Positions 1 to 8,303 of a stretch of 64,000 nt of DNA are shown piece after piece. Position 1 is the stretch's first letter. Every line of letters begins with the position of its first letter. Below the pieces are notes generated by a model. That model saw only the letters and a program-made list of their open reading frames with translations. It searched no databases and was not told the DNA's origin. A program made the translations under genes and the position numbers. The stretch is from contig NZ_JAUQON010000015.1 of assembly GCF_030580955.1 (NCBI RefSeq), forward strand, positions 1 through 64,000, read 5' to 3'. This DNA is from Hymenobacter convexus (lineage in GTDB: Bacteria; Bacteroidota; Bacteroidia; Cytophagales; Hymenobacteraceae).

Positions 1-62
1 ACTTGCATGTATTAGGCCTGCCGCTAGCGTTCATCCTGAGCCAAGATCAAACTCTCCATTGT
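1..62 (-). rRNA. 16S ribosomal RNA, 5' end only
   Basis: Read on the minus strand, positions 55 to 36 give the universal 27F site AGAGTTTGATCTTGGCTCAG, followed by GATGAACGCTAGCGG and the start of the first variable region. This is the 5' terminus of 16S rRNA; the rest lies outside the window to the left. The exact 5' end is placed near 62 by analogy with other Bacteroidota. The sequence just after the primer site is of the Cytophagia type. Confidence 0.97.
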
Positions 63-305
63 AAAATGTTCTACACCCATCCGAAGATGGGCTGATGTCG
101 AGTGCGAATCCGACTCGTATTGACGAGTTCTATGTATTCGTGTTACGCTTGTAATTGCTGCTGCTCTCATTGCTGAAAGCAGCCCTTACTATTTGTCTTT
201 TCCAAACATTCAAAGAACGTGTATCACTTCCATTTGAGGTGATAGTGTGGCTGTTAGCAGCCGGTGTTTCTTTCTTTTCGTTTCCCCTTCTTGCGATTGG
301 GAGTG

Positions 306-335
306 CAAAGGTAAGAAGAAGTTTTGAACTGGCAA
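306..335 (-). promoter_or_regulatory. rRNA operon promoter, proximal
   Basis: On the minus strand a -33 TTG (335-333) is followed after 19 nt by TACCTTTG (313-306), an exact match to the Bacteroidota housekeeping promoter TTG-N19-TAnnTTTG. It points toward the 16S gene and would leave a leader of about 240 nt. It lies in one copy of a roughly 50-bp imperfect direct repeat; the other copy carries the promoter at 590-619. Confidence 0.8.
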
Positions 336-408
336 GCGAGCGGCGAAATTTTTATCTTTTCTTCGTTTCGCTTTTCAATTCGTTTTCGCCTCCTGTTGAA
401 GCGGGGTG

Positions 409-440
409 CAAAGGTAAGGCGCTTCTTTCGGCTTTCACAA
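409..440 (-). promoter_or_regulatory. rRNA operon promoter, middle
   Basis: On the minus strand TACCTTTG (416-409) is preceded by TTG (440-438) with a 21-nt spacer. It has the same orientation and -7 sequence as the proximal promoter, so the operon seems to have stacked promoters. The longer spacer makes this the least certain of the three. Confidence 0.6.
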
Positions 441-589
441 GCGCTGTCGAAATTTAATTTTCGCGGGCTTTTATGAAGCGGCACGGGTGGCAATACAAGT
501 ACGCCGAGCGTGAAGTTCCTGACCTGTCAATTTCTTCTGCGAAGCGGTTGCTAAGGCAGAACCCGATGCCCTGTTGGCGATTGGGAGTG

Positions 590-619
590 CAAAAGTAGGA
601 GGAATTTTTGAGGTGGCAA
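590..619 (-). promoter_or_regulatory. rRNA operon promoter, distal
   Basis: On the minus strand TTG (619-617) and TACTTTTG (597-590) have exactly 19 nt between them. The surrounding 50 bp (about 577-628) is a diverged copy of the block at 293-345, so the promoter appears to have been multiplied by tandem duplication. Confidence 0.75.
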
Positions 620-957
620 GGGGTGGCGAGCAACTTTCGCTGGAAGCAACCGTAGCGCAGACGGTTTTAATGCAGCGGACTGTTTGGAATCAGAGACTTA
701 TAGAATAGCGGGTTTTTTAGAAATTTTAGCGAATTGGCTCGGGGGTGAAGAATTCGGTGAGGTTGAGGCGGTGTGGGCGGGGCATAATGCCGGAGCTTTT
801 GTGTGAGTGGAATGTATCACCCGTGTTTAAAAGTACCGGCTCAACTGGCTGCGAGGGTGTTATGGTGAATAAATGTGTGGTAAGCAGTTTTCAGTTTCAC
901 TAACGTGAAGTGGTTTATGAATAACGGGTAGAACAAGGATGCATACTTCTATCTCTC
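620..957. other. Intergenic, no gene seen
   Basis: Lies between the rRNA promoters and the transposase relic. No convincing reading frame, RNA gene or terminator was seen on either strand. Confidence 0.6.
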
Positions 958-1640
958 ATGACCGCAAAAAAGAACGGGGCAGTGCTCGACAGACGGCGTA
1001 AATACGCTGAGGCGTTCAAAACCGAAGCGCTACGTCTGGCTGGCGCGAGCCGCAGCGCGACAGCAGAGCTTTGACCCGAGGCTTCTCTACCGCTGGCAGC
1101 AGGCGCGCTCGTGGCCAAGATTAGGAAGCGAGGAAGTGACTCGCGACCCAGAGGTACGCGCCCTGTGCGCCCACCTGAAGAGGGAAGCGGGTGAAGCAGG
1201 AGTTGAATATTTCGAAAAAGCCCTGGCCATCTTCGGGCAGCCAGCTTAGTGAGCACCGCCGCTACTTTTTCCAGTGCGCCGCCCAAGTCAGGTGCTCATG
1301 TGCCAACTCTATAAAAAAGTGCTGCGCGTGGCGCAGGTCGCATATTCCGCTTGGCAGCGCGACCAGCAGCCGCCGAAAGAGGTGTCGTACTGGCCAATCG
1401 CCGTACGCATGGTTTTTGCGTATCACAACCAGCGCGATGGCACGCGTCGGCTGCGGCACGCCGCTGGCGCATCTGCCACGTGCTCAAAGCGCATGACCTT
1501 CGGCCCTATAGCCCTGCTCAATTGGGCCGCGCACCACTGAATCGGACCTGGGCGTGCGCGCCGCCCTCGGCCGCTTGGTCGGCCCCAACGGCTCGCTACC
1601 ACCTCGAAATTCACCTCCATCATATAGCGTCCTCTGTCCG
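958..1640 (+). pseudogene. Decayed IS3-family transposase (OrfA and OrfB fragments)
   Basis: From ATG 958 the frame reads an OrfA-like start (RRRKYAEAFKTEALRLAG) and stops after 38 codons. A shifted frame resumes with LYRWQQA and ends with EYFEKALAIFGQPA and a stop, which is typical of an IS3 OrfA C terminus. Downstream, 1274-1540 contains an OrfB-like N terminus (CQLYKKVLRVAQVAYSAW and then RMVFAYHNQRDGTRRLR). A third frame continues with a PLNRTWACAPP-like stretch to about 1640. At least three frameshifts or stops make it non-functional. The DDE catalytic region is missing and no terminal inverted repeats were recognised. Confidence 0.75.
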
Positions 1641-2128
1641 GCTTGGTCAGATTACCTTAAAAGCACACAGCCGACGTATCGACCGTAACCTATAGAGGTA
1701 GAGCTTGATTACTGAATCAATGCCAAGGGTATACTTTAATTCTGGCCGGACCCGATTGTTGCCCTTTTCCGGCCTATCTCTATAATAAATATGGCTGCTG
1801 GCTGCTGTAATAAACCAGCTTCCAGCAAGTTCGTCGAACACTTGCGCACACTCCACCCTCTTGCCACTTTATATTATTAGGGCTGACAACACCAAAAGAA
1901 CCGGGCCATCAAGCTCGCAGGCGGTTGTGTGAGCCCCTTGGCATTAGCGACTTTTCACTTACAGGCCCTCATCTCGTGCCTAGCAACTCGTGGTCGGCTG
2001 CCAGCATCGGCCAATATCCAAGCTCAAAATCAGGTGTGTTGTTGGTATGAGCTTGTGCCTGCAATACATTTTGCGAACCCAGCCTTCTCCCGTTCTGTTC
2101 ATCTGTCGCTACCCAGGCGCACCCGCGC
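1641..2128. other. Intergenic, no gene seen
   Basis: About 490 bp between the transposase relic and the metal-efflux cluster. Frames here have no recognisable family and look like chance openings. Confidence 0.55.
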
Positions 2129-2136
2129 TACCTTTG
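2129..2136 (+). promoter_or_regulatory. -7 box close to the first gene of the metal cluster
   Basis: TACCTTTG matches the Bacteroidota -7 consensus TAnnTTTG and ends only 6 nt before ATG 2143. Transcription would start at or next to the start codon, giving a leaderless or nearly leaderless message. No clear -33 TTG was found at the expected distance. Confidence 0.5.
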
Positions 2137-2142
2137 CCCCCG

Positions 2143-2472
2143 ATGCGTCTGTTTGCCCTGCTGCTTTCCTTGTACCTCACCTGCCTCTCGTGCATGCCCT
2201 GTGCCGATGAGGCTGAGGTATGCGTAGCGCAGGCCCAAGCCAGCATCAGCGCCACCCCACACTCCGACTGCGGCCAGAACGGCGTGGACGACTCGTGTTC
2301 CCCGCTCTGCCAGTGCCATTGCTGCGCGGGCGCCGTGCTGGCTCCCAGCAAGCCGGTCCAGCTGGCCATAGCTGCTCCTGAGCAGTGGGTTTCCGGCCTG
2401 TACCATGCCCGGCTGCTGGTAGCCGCGCCCACCCGTTCCACGGCAGACGTGTGGCAGCCCCCCAGGGCCTAA
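2143..2472 (+). CDS. Small Cys-rich DUF6660-type protein of the metal cluster
   Basis: A 109-aa protein with an N-terminal hydrophobic signal segment (MRLFALLLSLYLTCLS), so probably exported. It is rich in Cys and His in the middle (CSPLCQCHCCAG at about residues 57-68), which suggests metal or redox chemistry. It resembles the small DUF6660 proteins that precede heavy-metal RND genes in Bacteroidota; the family has no assigned biochemical role that I know. ATG 2143 is chosen over an upstream in-frame ATG (1990) because it begins the signal segment and follows a -7 box. The CzcA gene starts 177 bp downstream on the same strand. A role as periplasmic metal sensor or chaperone is inference. Confidence 0.75.
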   Translation: MRLFALLLSLYLTCLSCMPCADEAEVCVAQAQASISATPHSDCGQNGVDDSCSPLCQCHCCAGAVLAPSKPVQLAIAAPEQWVSGLYHARLLVAAPTRSTADVWQPPRA

Positions 2473-2649
2473 TCCTTCCCCCTTTTTCCTGCTGACCCCG
2501 CCGGGCAGCCGGGCGCCGCGTGCGTTCCGGCCGCCCTCATCGTGCGTTTCGCACGGGCCGGGTCATGTCGCCGCCGCTTCCGCTCAAGGGCCGAAGCCGC
2601 CGCACTGCAGGGTTTCACGGAAGCGTTAGACCTAACCCCCAACCAGCGG

Positions 2650-5600
2650 ATGTTCGACCGGCTGATTCATTTTTCCATTCACAACAAGCTCATTATCGGG
2701 CTACTCACCCTGGCCCTCGTCGCGTGGGGCAGCTACTCGCTGAGCCGCCTGCCCATCGACGCACTGCCCGACATCACCAGCAACCAGGTGGTAGTGTACA
2801 CCGTGGCCCCCTCCCTAGCCGCCCAGGAGATTGAGCGCATCGTTTCCTTTCCCGTGGAGCAGGCCATGGCCACCATTCCCGGCCGGGTCGAAGTCCGCTC
2901 GTTTTCGCGCTTCGGCCTCTCGGTGGTCACGGTCGTGTTCGAGGACAAAACCGACATTTACTGGGCGCGCACCCAGGTATCGGAGCGGCTGCGGGAAGCC
3001 GAAAGCCAGATTCCCGCCGGTACCGGCCGCCCCGAACTGGCGCCCCTGAGCACCGGCTTGGGCGAGATTTACCAGTACCTGGTGCGCGCCAAGCCGGGCT
3101 ACGAGAAGAAGTACAACGCCACCGAGCTGCGCACCATCCAGGACTGGATTGTGCGCCGCCAGTTGCTGGGTACGCCCGGCGTGGCCGACGTCAGCTCCTT
3201 TGGCGGTTTGCTCAAGCAGTACGAAGTGGCCCTCGACCCCGAGCGCCTGCGTTCGCTGGGCGTCACGGTGAATGAGGTATTCCAGGCCGTGGCCGCCAAC
3301 AACCAGAACGCCGGCGGGGCTTACCTCGACCAGAATCCCACGGCCGCTTTCATCCGCACCGAGGGCTTGGCCACCTCGCCCGCCGACATCGGCAACATCG
3401 TCGTGCGCAGCACCAGCACCGGCCTGCCCGTGCTGGTGCGCGACGTGGCCGATGTGCGCTACGGCTCGGCTGTGCGCTACGGGGCCATGACGCGCAACAG
3501 TGAGGGCGAGGTGACGGGCGGCCTCGTGCTCATGCTCAAAGGCGCCAACGCTTCGGAAGTCATCAAAGACGTGAAAACGCGCATGGCCACCATCCGCAAA
3601 ACGCTGCCGGAGGGCGTCACCATTGAGCCCTTCCTCGACCGCTCCAACCTCGTGGACCGCGCCGTCCACACCGTCACCAAAAACCTGCTTGAAGGGGCCT
3701 TGATTGTAATTTTCGTACTGGTGCTGTTCCTCGGCAACTGGCGGGCCGGGCTGGTGGTGGCCTCGGTTATTCCGCTGGCCATGCTCTTCGCCGTGAGCAT
3801 GATGCGGCTGTTTGGGGTATCGGGCAACCTGATGAGCCTCGGTGCCATCGACTTCGGCCTCATTGTCGACGGGGCCGTCATCATCGTCGAGGCCATCGTG
3901 CACCGGCTGCACGGCGGCCACGCGCCCGGTCACGCCACCGGCGGCCAGCTCACGGCGGAGGAGATGAACGACGAAACCTACACGGCCGCCAGCAACATCC
4001 GCTCATCGGCCGCTTTCGGCGAAATCATCATCCTGATTGTGTACCTGCCGCTGCTGGCCCTGGCCGGCATCGAGGGCAAGATGTTTCGGCCAATGGCTGA
4101 GACAGTGGCCTTTGCCATTCTCGGGGCCTTTATCTTGTCGCTCACCTACGTGCCCATGATGTCGGCGCTGGCGTTGAGCCGCTCCACCGAAAGCCAAAAG
4201 ACCTTCTCTGACCGGATGATGGCCTTTTACACCCGCCTCTATCACCCACTGCTCAAGGGAGCCCTGCGCCACCAGGCGGCGGTGCTGCTCACGGCCGTTG
4301 GTCTGCTGGTGGGCGGCTTCTTCCTGTTCCGCGCGCTCGGCGGCGAGTTCATCCCGACCCTGAGCGAAGGCGACTTCGCGGTGGAGATGCGCGTGCTCAC
4401 CGGCTCCTCGCTCAGCTATACCATCGAGCAGGCGCAGGTGGCCGGCCGCATCCTCAAAAAGCAGTTTCCGGAAGTGAAGGAGGTGGTGGCCAAAATCGGC
4501 TCCAGCGAGATTCCCACCGACCCCATGCCCGTGGAAGCCGCCGACCTGATGATAATTCTCAAGGACCAGCAGGACTGGACTTCGGCGCCCGACCGCGAAG
4601 AATTGGCCGACAAGATGGCCCAGGCCCTCAGCGTCATGCCCGGCGTCACCTTCGGCTTTCAGCAACCTATTCAGATGCGCTTTAATGAGCTGATTTCGGG
4701 GGCCAAGCAGGATGTGGTGCTTAAAATCTACGGCGAGGACCTGCAGCAGCTGGCCGACTACGCCCAACAGGCCGGCCGCCTAGCCCGGCAGGTGAAGGGA
4801 GCCGAGGACGTGTACATCGAGCAAGTCACCGGCCTCCCTCAAATCGTGGTGCAGCTCGACCGCAACCGCCTGGCCCAGTTCGGCCTCAACGTGGCCGACG
4901 TGAACTGCACCGTGCAAACCGCCTTCGCCGGCGAAACCGCCGGCCAGGTGTTCGAGCAGGAACGCCGCTTCGACCTGGTGCTGCGCCTGCGCTCCGACCT
5001 GCGCAAGGACATCAATAGCGTGAGCCGGCTGTTCATTGCTGCCCCCAACGGCCGCCAGGTGCCTCTGGAGCAAGTCGCCAACGTGGAGCTGCGCGAGGGA
5101 CCCAACCAGATTCAGCGCGATGACGCCAAGCGCCGCATCACGGTGGCCCTCAACGTGCGGGGCCGCGACGTGGAGACGGTGGTCGAGGAGCTGCAAAGCA
5201 AAATCGACCGCCAGCTCAGGTTTGCGCCGGGCTACTACACCACCTACGGCGGCCAGTTCGAGAACCTGCGCCAAGCCACTGAGCGGCTGAGCATCGCTGT
5301 GCCCGTGGCCCTGGTGCTCATTTTCGTGCTGCTGTTTTTCACCTTCAGTTCCTTCAAGCAGTCGGTCCTGATTTTTACGGCCATTCCGCTCTCGGCCATC
5401 GGTGGCATCGGGGCCCTGTGGCTGCGGGGCATGCCGTTCAGCATCTCGGCCGGCGTGGGCTTTATTGCTCTCTTTGGGGTCGCCGTGCTCAACGGCATCG
5501 TCCTCATCGGCTACTTCAACCAGCTCAAAGCCGAAGGCATTACTGACCTGACGGAGCGCATCATGCGCGGCACCGAGGTGCGCCTGCGCCCGGTGCTGAT

Positions 5601-7083
5601 GACGGCTACCGTGGCTTCGCTGGGCTTCCTGCCGATGGCCTTGGCTCAATCGGCCGGGGCCGAAGTGCAGCGCCCGCTGGCCACCGTCGTTATCGGCGGG
5701 CTCATTTCGGCCACGCTGCTTACGCTGCTAGTGCTGCCTGTGCTGTATGCATTGAGTGAGCGAAAAAAGGACGCGCAGCCCGACCCCGAGCCGCAGCCGG
5801 CCACCGCCAAAAGGCTGCCCGTCGCTTCGCTACTGGTGTTGCTGCTATTGCCGCTTTTCAGCCAGGCCCAAAGCCCACTCACCGCCCCGCAAGCCGTCAC
5901 CCAGGCCCTGCAAACCAACGGCACAGTGCTGGCCGGCCAGCGCGCCCTCGAAGCCCAGCAGGTCATCCGGCGCACGGCATACGACTACGGCCGTACCACC
6001 GTGCAGGCCAGCTACGGCCAATACAATTCGCAGAACCGCGACAACCAGTTCACCATCACCCAGGGTCTGGCCTTGCCCGGCGTGTACCGCAGTGCGGCTG
6101 GCCTGGCCGATGCCCGCATCGCCGGCCAGCAGGCCCAGTTGGCGCAGGTGCAGGCCGAGCTCCGCCGGCAGGTGCGCCTGAGCTACGAGCAGGCCGTACA
6201 CGCCCGCCACCGCCTGCGGGTGCTGCACGGCCAGGACAGCGTGTACACCGAGTTTTTGCGCTCAGCTAACCTGCGCTTCAAAACCGGCGAAGCCGCGCGC
6301 CTCGAACCCGCCACGGCGCTGGTGCAGCAGGGCGAAATCCGCACCCAGCTGCTGGCCGCCTGCACCGATTTCCGGGTGGCCCAGCGCCAGCTGCAGGCCC
6401 TGCTGCAAGTGCCCACCGCCGTAGCTGTGGCCGACAGCCTCCTGCGTCCGCTTTCCCTGATGGGGGCCGCCGCACTGGCCGACACCACTGCGCTCGCCCT
6501 GGCCGATACATTGCTGAAAATCAGCAACCCCCAGACCCAGGTACTGGCCCAGCAGGTGGCCGAGCGCCGCGCCGAAACCCGCGTGGCCCGGGCCGCCGGC
6601 CTGCCCGAGTTCACGGTGGGCTACTTCAACCAAAGCATCATCGGTTATCAGCGCCTCGACGCGGCGGGTACCGAACGCTACTTCGGCCCCGGCGCCCGCT
6701 TCCAGGGCGTGCAGGCCGGTGTAGCTGTGCCTTTGTTGCGCGGCCCGCAGAAGGCCCGGGTGCAAGCCGCCCGCCTGCAGGAGCAGGTAGCCCAGGCCAG
6801 CTACGCCCGTTACCGGGCCGAGCTGGCCGGCCAGCTTGACGAGCTGCTGGCCCGCCGTGCCGAGCAGCAAGAGCGCCTGCGCTACTTCGAAACCACCGCC
6901 TTGCCCCAGGCCGTGGTCATCACCCGCTTGTCCACCATTGCTTACAAGGCTGGCGAAACCGGCTATTCCGAGTACCTGCTTAACCTGGAGCGGGCCCGCC
7001 GCCTGCGCCTCGACTACCTCGACGCCCTGCTCCAACACAACCAGACCGTCATCGAGCTGGAATACCTTTTAGGCAGCCAATAG
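2650..7083 (+). CDS. czcA: CzcA-type heavy-metal RND pump fused to a CzcC/TolC-like outer-membrane factor
   Basis: A 1477-aa protein. Residues 1-1035 are a complete RND pump with 12 membrane segments. The metal motif in TM4 reads DFGLIVDGAVIIVE, with D401, D407 and E414 matching D402/D408/E415 of Cupriavidus CzcA; this is the Zn/Co/Cd class rather than the Cu/Ag class. The Asn that usually follows this Glu is Ala here. Residues 1036-1056 are a charged, Pro-rich linker, 1057-1073 a second hydrophobic segment ending SQAQ like a signal peptide, and 1075-1477 a TolC/CzcC domain. In other phyla pump and channel are separate genes. ATG 2650 is chosen because MFDRLIHFSIHNKLIIG begins TM1; an upstream in-frame ATG (2542) only adds Arg-rich sequence. 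The czcB gene follows after 26 bp. The protein would move Zn/Cd/Co from periplasm to outside using proton flow. Confidence 0.93.
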   Translation: MFDRLIHFSIHNKLIIGLLTLALVAWGSYSLSRLPIDALPDITSNQVVVYTVAPSLAAQEIERIVSFPVEQAMATIPGRVEVRSFSRFGLSVVTVVFEDKTDIYWARTQVSERLREAESQIPAGTGRPELAPLSTGLGEIYQYLVRAKPGYEKKYNATELRTIQDWIVRRQLLGTPGVADVSSFGGLLKQYEVALDPERLRSLGVTVNEVFQAVAANNQNAGGAYLDQNPTAAFIRTEGLATSPADIGNIVVRSTSTGLPVLVRDVADVRYGSAVRYGAMTRNSEGEVTGGLVLMLKGANASEVIKDVKTRMATIRKTLPEGVTIEPFLDRSNLVDRAVHTVTKNLLEGALIVIFVLVLFLGNWRAGLVVASVIPLAMLFAVSMMRLFGVSGNLMSLGAIDFGLIVDGAVIIVEAIVHRLHGGHAPGHATGGQLTAEEMNDETYTAASNIRSSAAFGEIIILIVYLPLLALAGIEGKMFRPMAETVAFAILGAFILSLTYVPMMSALALSRSTESQKTFSDRMMAFYTRLYHPLLKGALRHQAAVLLTAVGLLVGGFFLFRALGGEFIPTLSEGDFAVEMRVLTGSSLSYTIEQAQVAGRILKKQFPEVKEVVAKIGSSEIPTDPMPVEAADLMIILKDQQDWTSAPDREELADKMAQALSVMPGVTFGFQQPIQMRFNELISGAKQDVVLKIYGEDLQQLADYAQQAGRLARQVKGAEDVYIEQVTGLPQIVVQLDRNRLAQFGLNVADVNCTVQTAFAGETAGQVFEQERRFDLVLRLRSDLRKDINSVSRLFIAAPNGRQVPLEQVANVELREGPNQIQRDDAKRRITVALNVRGRDVETVVEELQSKIDRQLRFAPGYYTTYGGQFENLRQATERLSIAVPVALVLIFVLLFFTFSSFKQSVLIFTAIPLSAIGGIGALWLRGMPFSISAGVGFIALFGVAVLNGIVLIGYFNQLKAEGITDLTERIMRGTEVRLRPVLMTATVASLGFLPMALAQSAGAEVQRPLATVVIGGLISATLLTLLVLPVLYALSERKKDAQPDPEPQPATAKRLPVASLLVLLLLPLFSQAQSPLTAPQAVTQALQTNGTVLAGQRALEAQQVIRRTAYDYGRTTVQASYGQYNSQNRDNQFTITQGLALPGVYRSAAGLADARIAGQQAQLAQVQAELRRQVRLSYEQAVHARHRLRVLHGQDSVYTEFLRSANLRFKTGEAARLEPATALVQQGEIRTQLLAACTDFRVAQRQLQALLQVPTAVAVADSLLRPLSLMGAAALADTTALALADTLLKISNPQTQVLAQQVAERRAETRVARAAGLPEFTVGYFNQSIIGYQRLDAAGTERYFGPGARFQGVQAGVAVPLLRGPQKARVQAARLQEQVAQASYARYRAELAGQLDELLARRAEQQERLRYFETTALPQAVVITRLSTIAYKAGETGYSEYLLNLERARRLRLDYLDALLQHNQTVIELEYLLGSQ

Positions 7084-7109
7084 GCCGCCCCAACCCCATT
7101 ATCTCAAGC

Positions 7110-8291
7110 ATGCGACACCTACCCATTTGTTTCTTGCTGCTGGCTCTAATGGCCGGCTGCGGTAAGAAAGAAACCGACGAAACCACCGACGCCCCGGCCA
7201 CAGAAAGCAAGGGCGCCCCGGCCGCCGAAACCGCCGCGCCCGACCGCGTCACCCTCACCGCCGCCGAGCAACAAATTGGCGGCGTGCGCCTCGGCGCCCT
7301 TACCCAGCGCCCGATGAGCGGCGGCCTCAAAGTCAACGGCGTGCTCGACGTACCGCCCGAAAACCTCGTGTCGATGAGTGCCCCGCTCGGTGGCTTCGTC
7401 GACCGGACCGATTTGCTGCAAGGCTCGCGGGTGCGCGCTGGCCAGCTGCTGGCCGTCATCCGCAACCCCGATTTCGTACAGCTCCAGCAGGACTACCTCG
7501 AAACCCGCAGCCAGCTGAAACTGGCCAAAGCCGAGTACGAGCGCCAGGCCGAGCTCTACCGCCAGGAAGTGGCCCCGCAGAAAAACTACCAGCGCGCCCA
7601 GGCCGAATACGAAGCCCTGCAAGTAAAAACCAACGCCCAGGCCGCCCGCCTGCGCCTGGCCGGCCTGCCCCTCGGCGGCCTCATCGTGAGCACGGCCAAC
7701 GTACGCGCCCCCCGAGGCGGCTTCGTGAAGGCCGTGAACGTGAGCATCGGCCAGAGCGTGACGCCCACCGACGTGCTATTCGAAATCGTGAATCCCGAGC
7801 ACCTGCACGTCGAGCTTACTGTGTTCGAGCGCGACATCCCGCAGGTGAAGGAGGGCCAGCTCGTGCGCTTCTCCCTCGGCAACGACTCCCTCAGCCGCGA
7901 GCGCACCGCCCACGTCTACCTCATCAGCAAAACCATCAGCCCCGAGCGCACGGTCCGAATCCACGCCCATCAGGACCGCGAGGATGAGCAGCTCTTGCCC
8001 GGCACGTTCGTGCGGGCCGTCATCGAAACCAACCGCGTTACCGTGCCCACCCTGCCCGAAAAGGCCGTGGTGCAGTACGGCGCTCAGGCCTACGTTTTCG
8101 TGGCCGCCGACTCAGCCGCGAAAGCCAGCACCGCCACCTACCGCATGGTGCCCGTGACGCGGGGCGTGAGCGAGGATGGCTACACCGAAGTGCACCTGCC
8201 CGCCGCCGAACAGAGCAAGCCGTTGCGCTTTGTCACCGAAGGCGCGTATGCCCTGCTGGGCAAGCTCAAAAATGCCGAAGAGGAAGAATAA
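7110..8291 (+). CDS. czcB: CzcB-type periplasmic adaptor lipoprotein
   Basis: A 393-aa membrane-fusion protein that would join the CzcA pump to the outer-membrane channel. The N terminus is a lipoprotein signal with lipobox LMAGC and the Cys at residue 14, so it is anchored by lipid. Next come a variable acidic stretch, a barrel-sandwich half (LVSMSAPLGGFVDR and GSRVRAGQLLAVI), an alpha-hairpin (about 125-180, DYLETRSQLKLAKAEYERQ), the second barrel-sandwich half (VRAPRGGFV) and beta-barrel and membrane-proximal domains to the end. No N-terminal His-rich metal domain is present. It lies between the pump and the P-type ATPase with short gaps (26 and 12 bp), so co-transcription is very likely. 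Confidence 0.92.
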   Translation: MRHLPICFLLLALMAGCGKKETDETTDAPATESKGAPAAETAAPDRVTLTAAEQQIGGVRLGALTQRPMSGGLKVNGVLDVPPENLVSMSAPLGGFVDRTDLLQGSRVRAGQLLAVIRNPDFVQLQQDYLETRSQLKLAKAEYERQAELYRQEVAPQKNYQRAQAEYEALQVKTNAQAARLRLAGLPLGGLIVSTANVRAPRGGFVKAVNVSIGQSVTPTDVLFEIVNPEHLHVELTVFERDIPQVKEGQLVRFSLGNDSLSRERTAHVYLISKTISPERTVRIHAHQDREDEQLLPGTFVRAVIETNRVTVPTLPEKAVVQYGAQAYVFVAADSAAKASTATYRMVPVTRGVSEDGYTEVHLPAAEQSKPLRFVTEGAYALLGKLKNAEEEE

Positions 8292-8303
8292 TTAACCCAC
8301 CCC

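Noticed and set aside
1647..1856. 69-aa minus frame near the transposase relic
   Set aside because: No family and no neighbouring support; likely chance.
2815..3933. Long minus-strand frame opposite czcA (372 aa), and similar long antisense frames at 4003-5649, 6262-7038, 9264-9863, 13338-14348, 14758-15726, 16517-17863, 24379-24966 and 31294-32418
   Set aside because: They lie fully opposite well-supported genes, are rich in His/Gly/Ala/Arg as expected for complements of GC-rich codons, and match no family.
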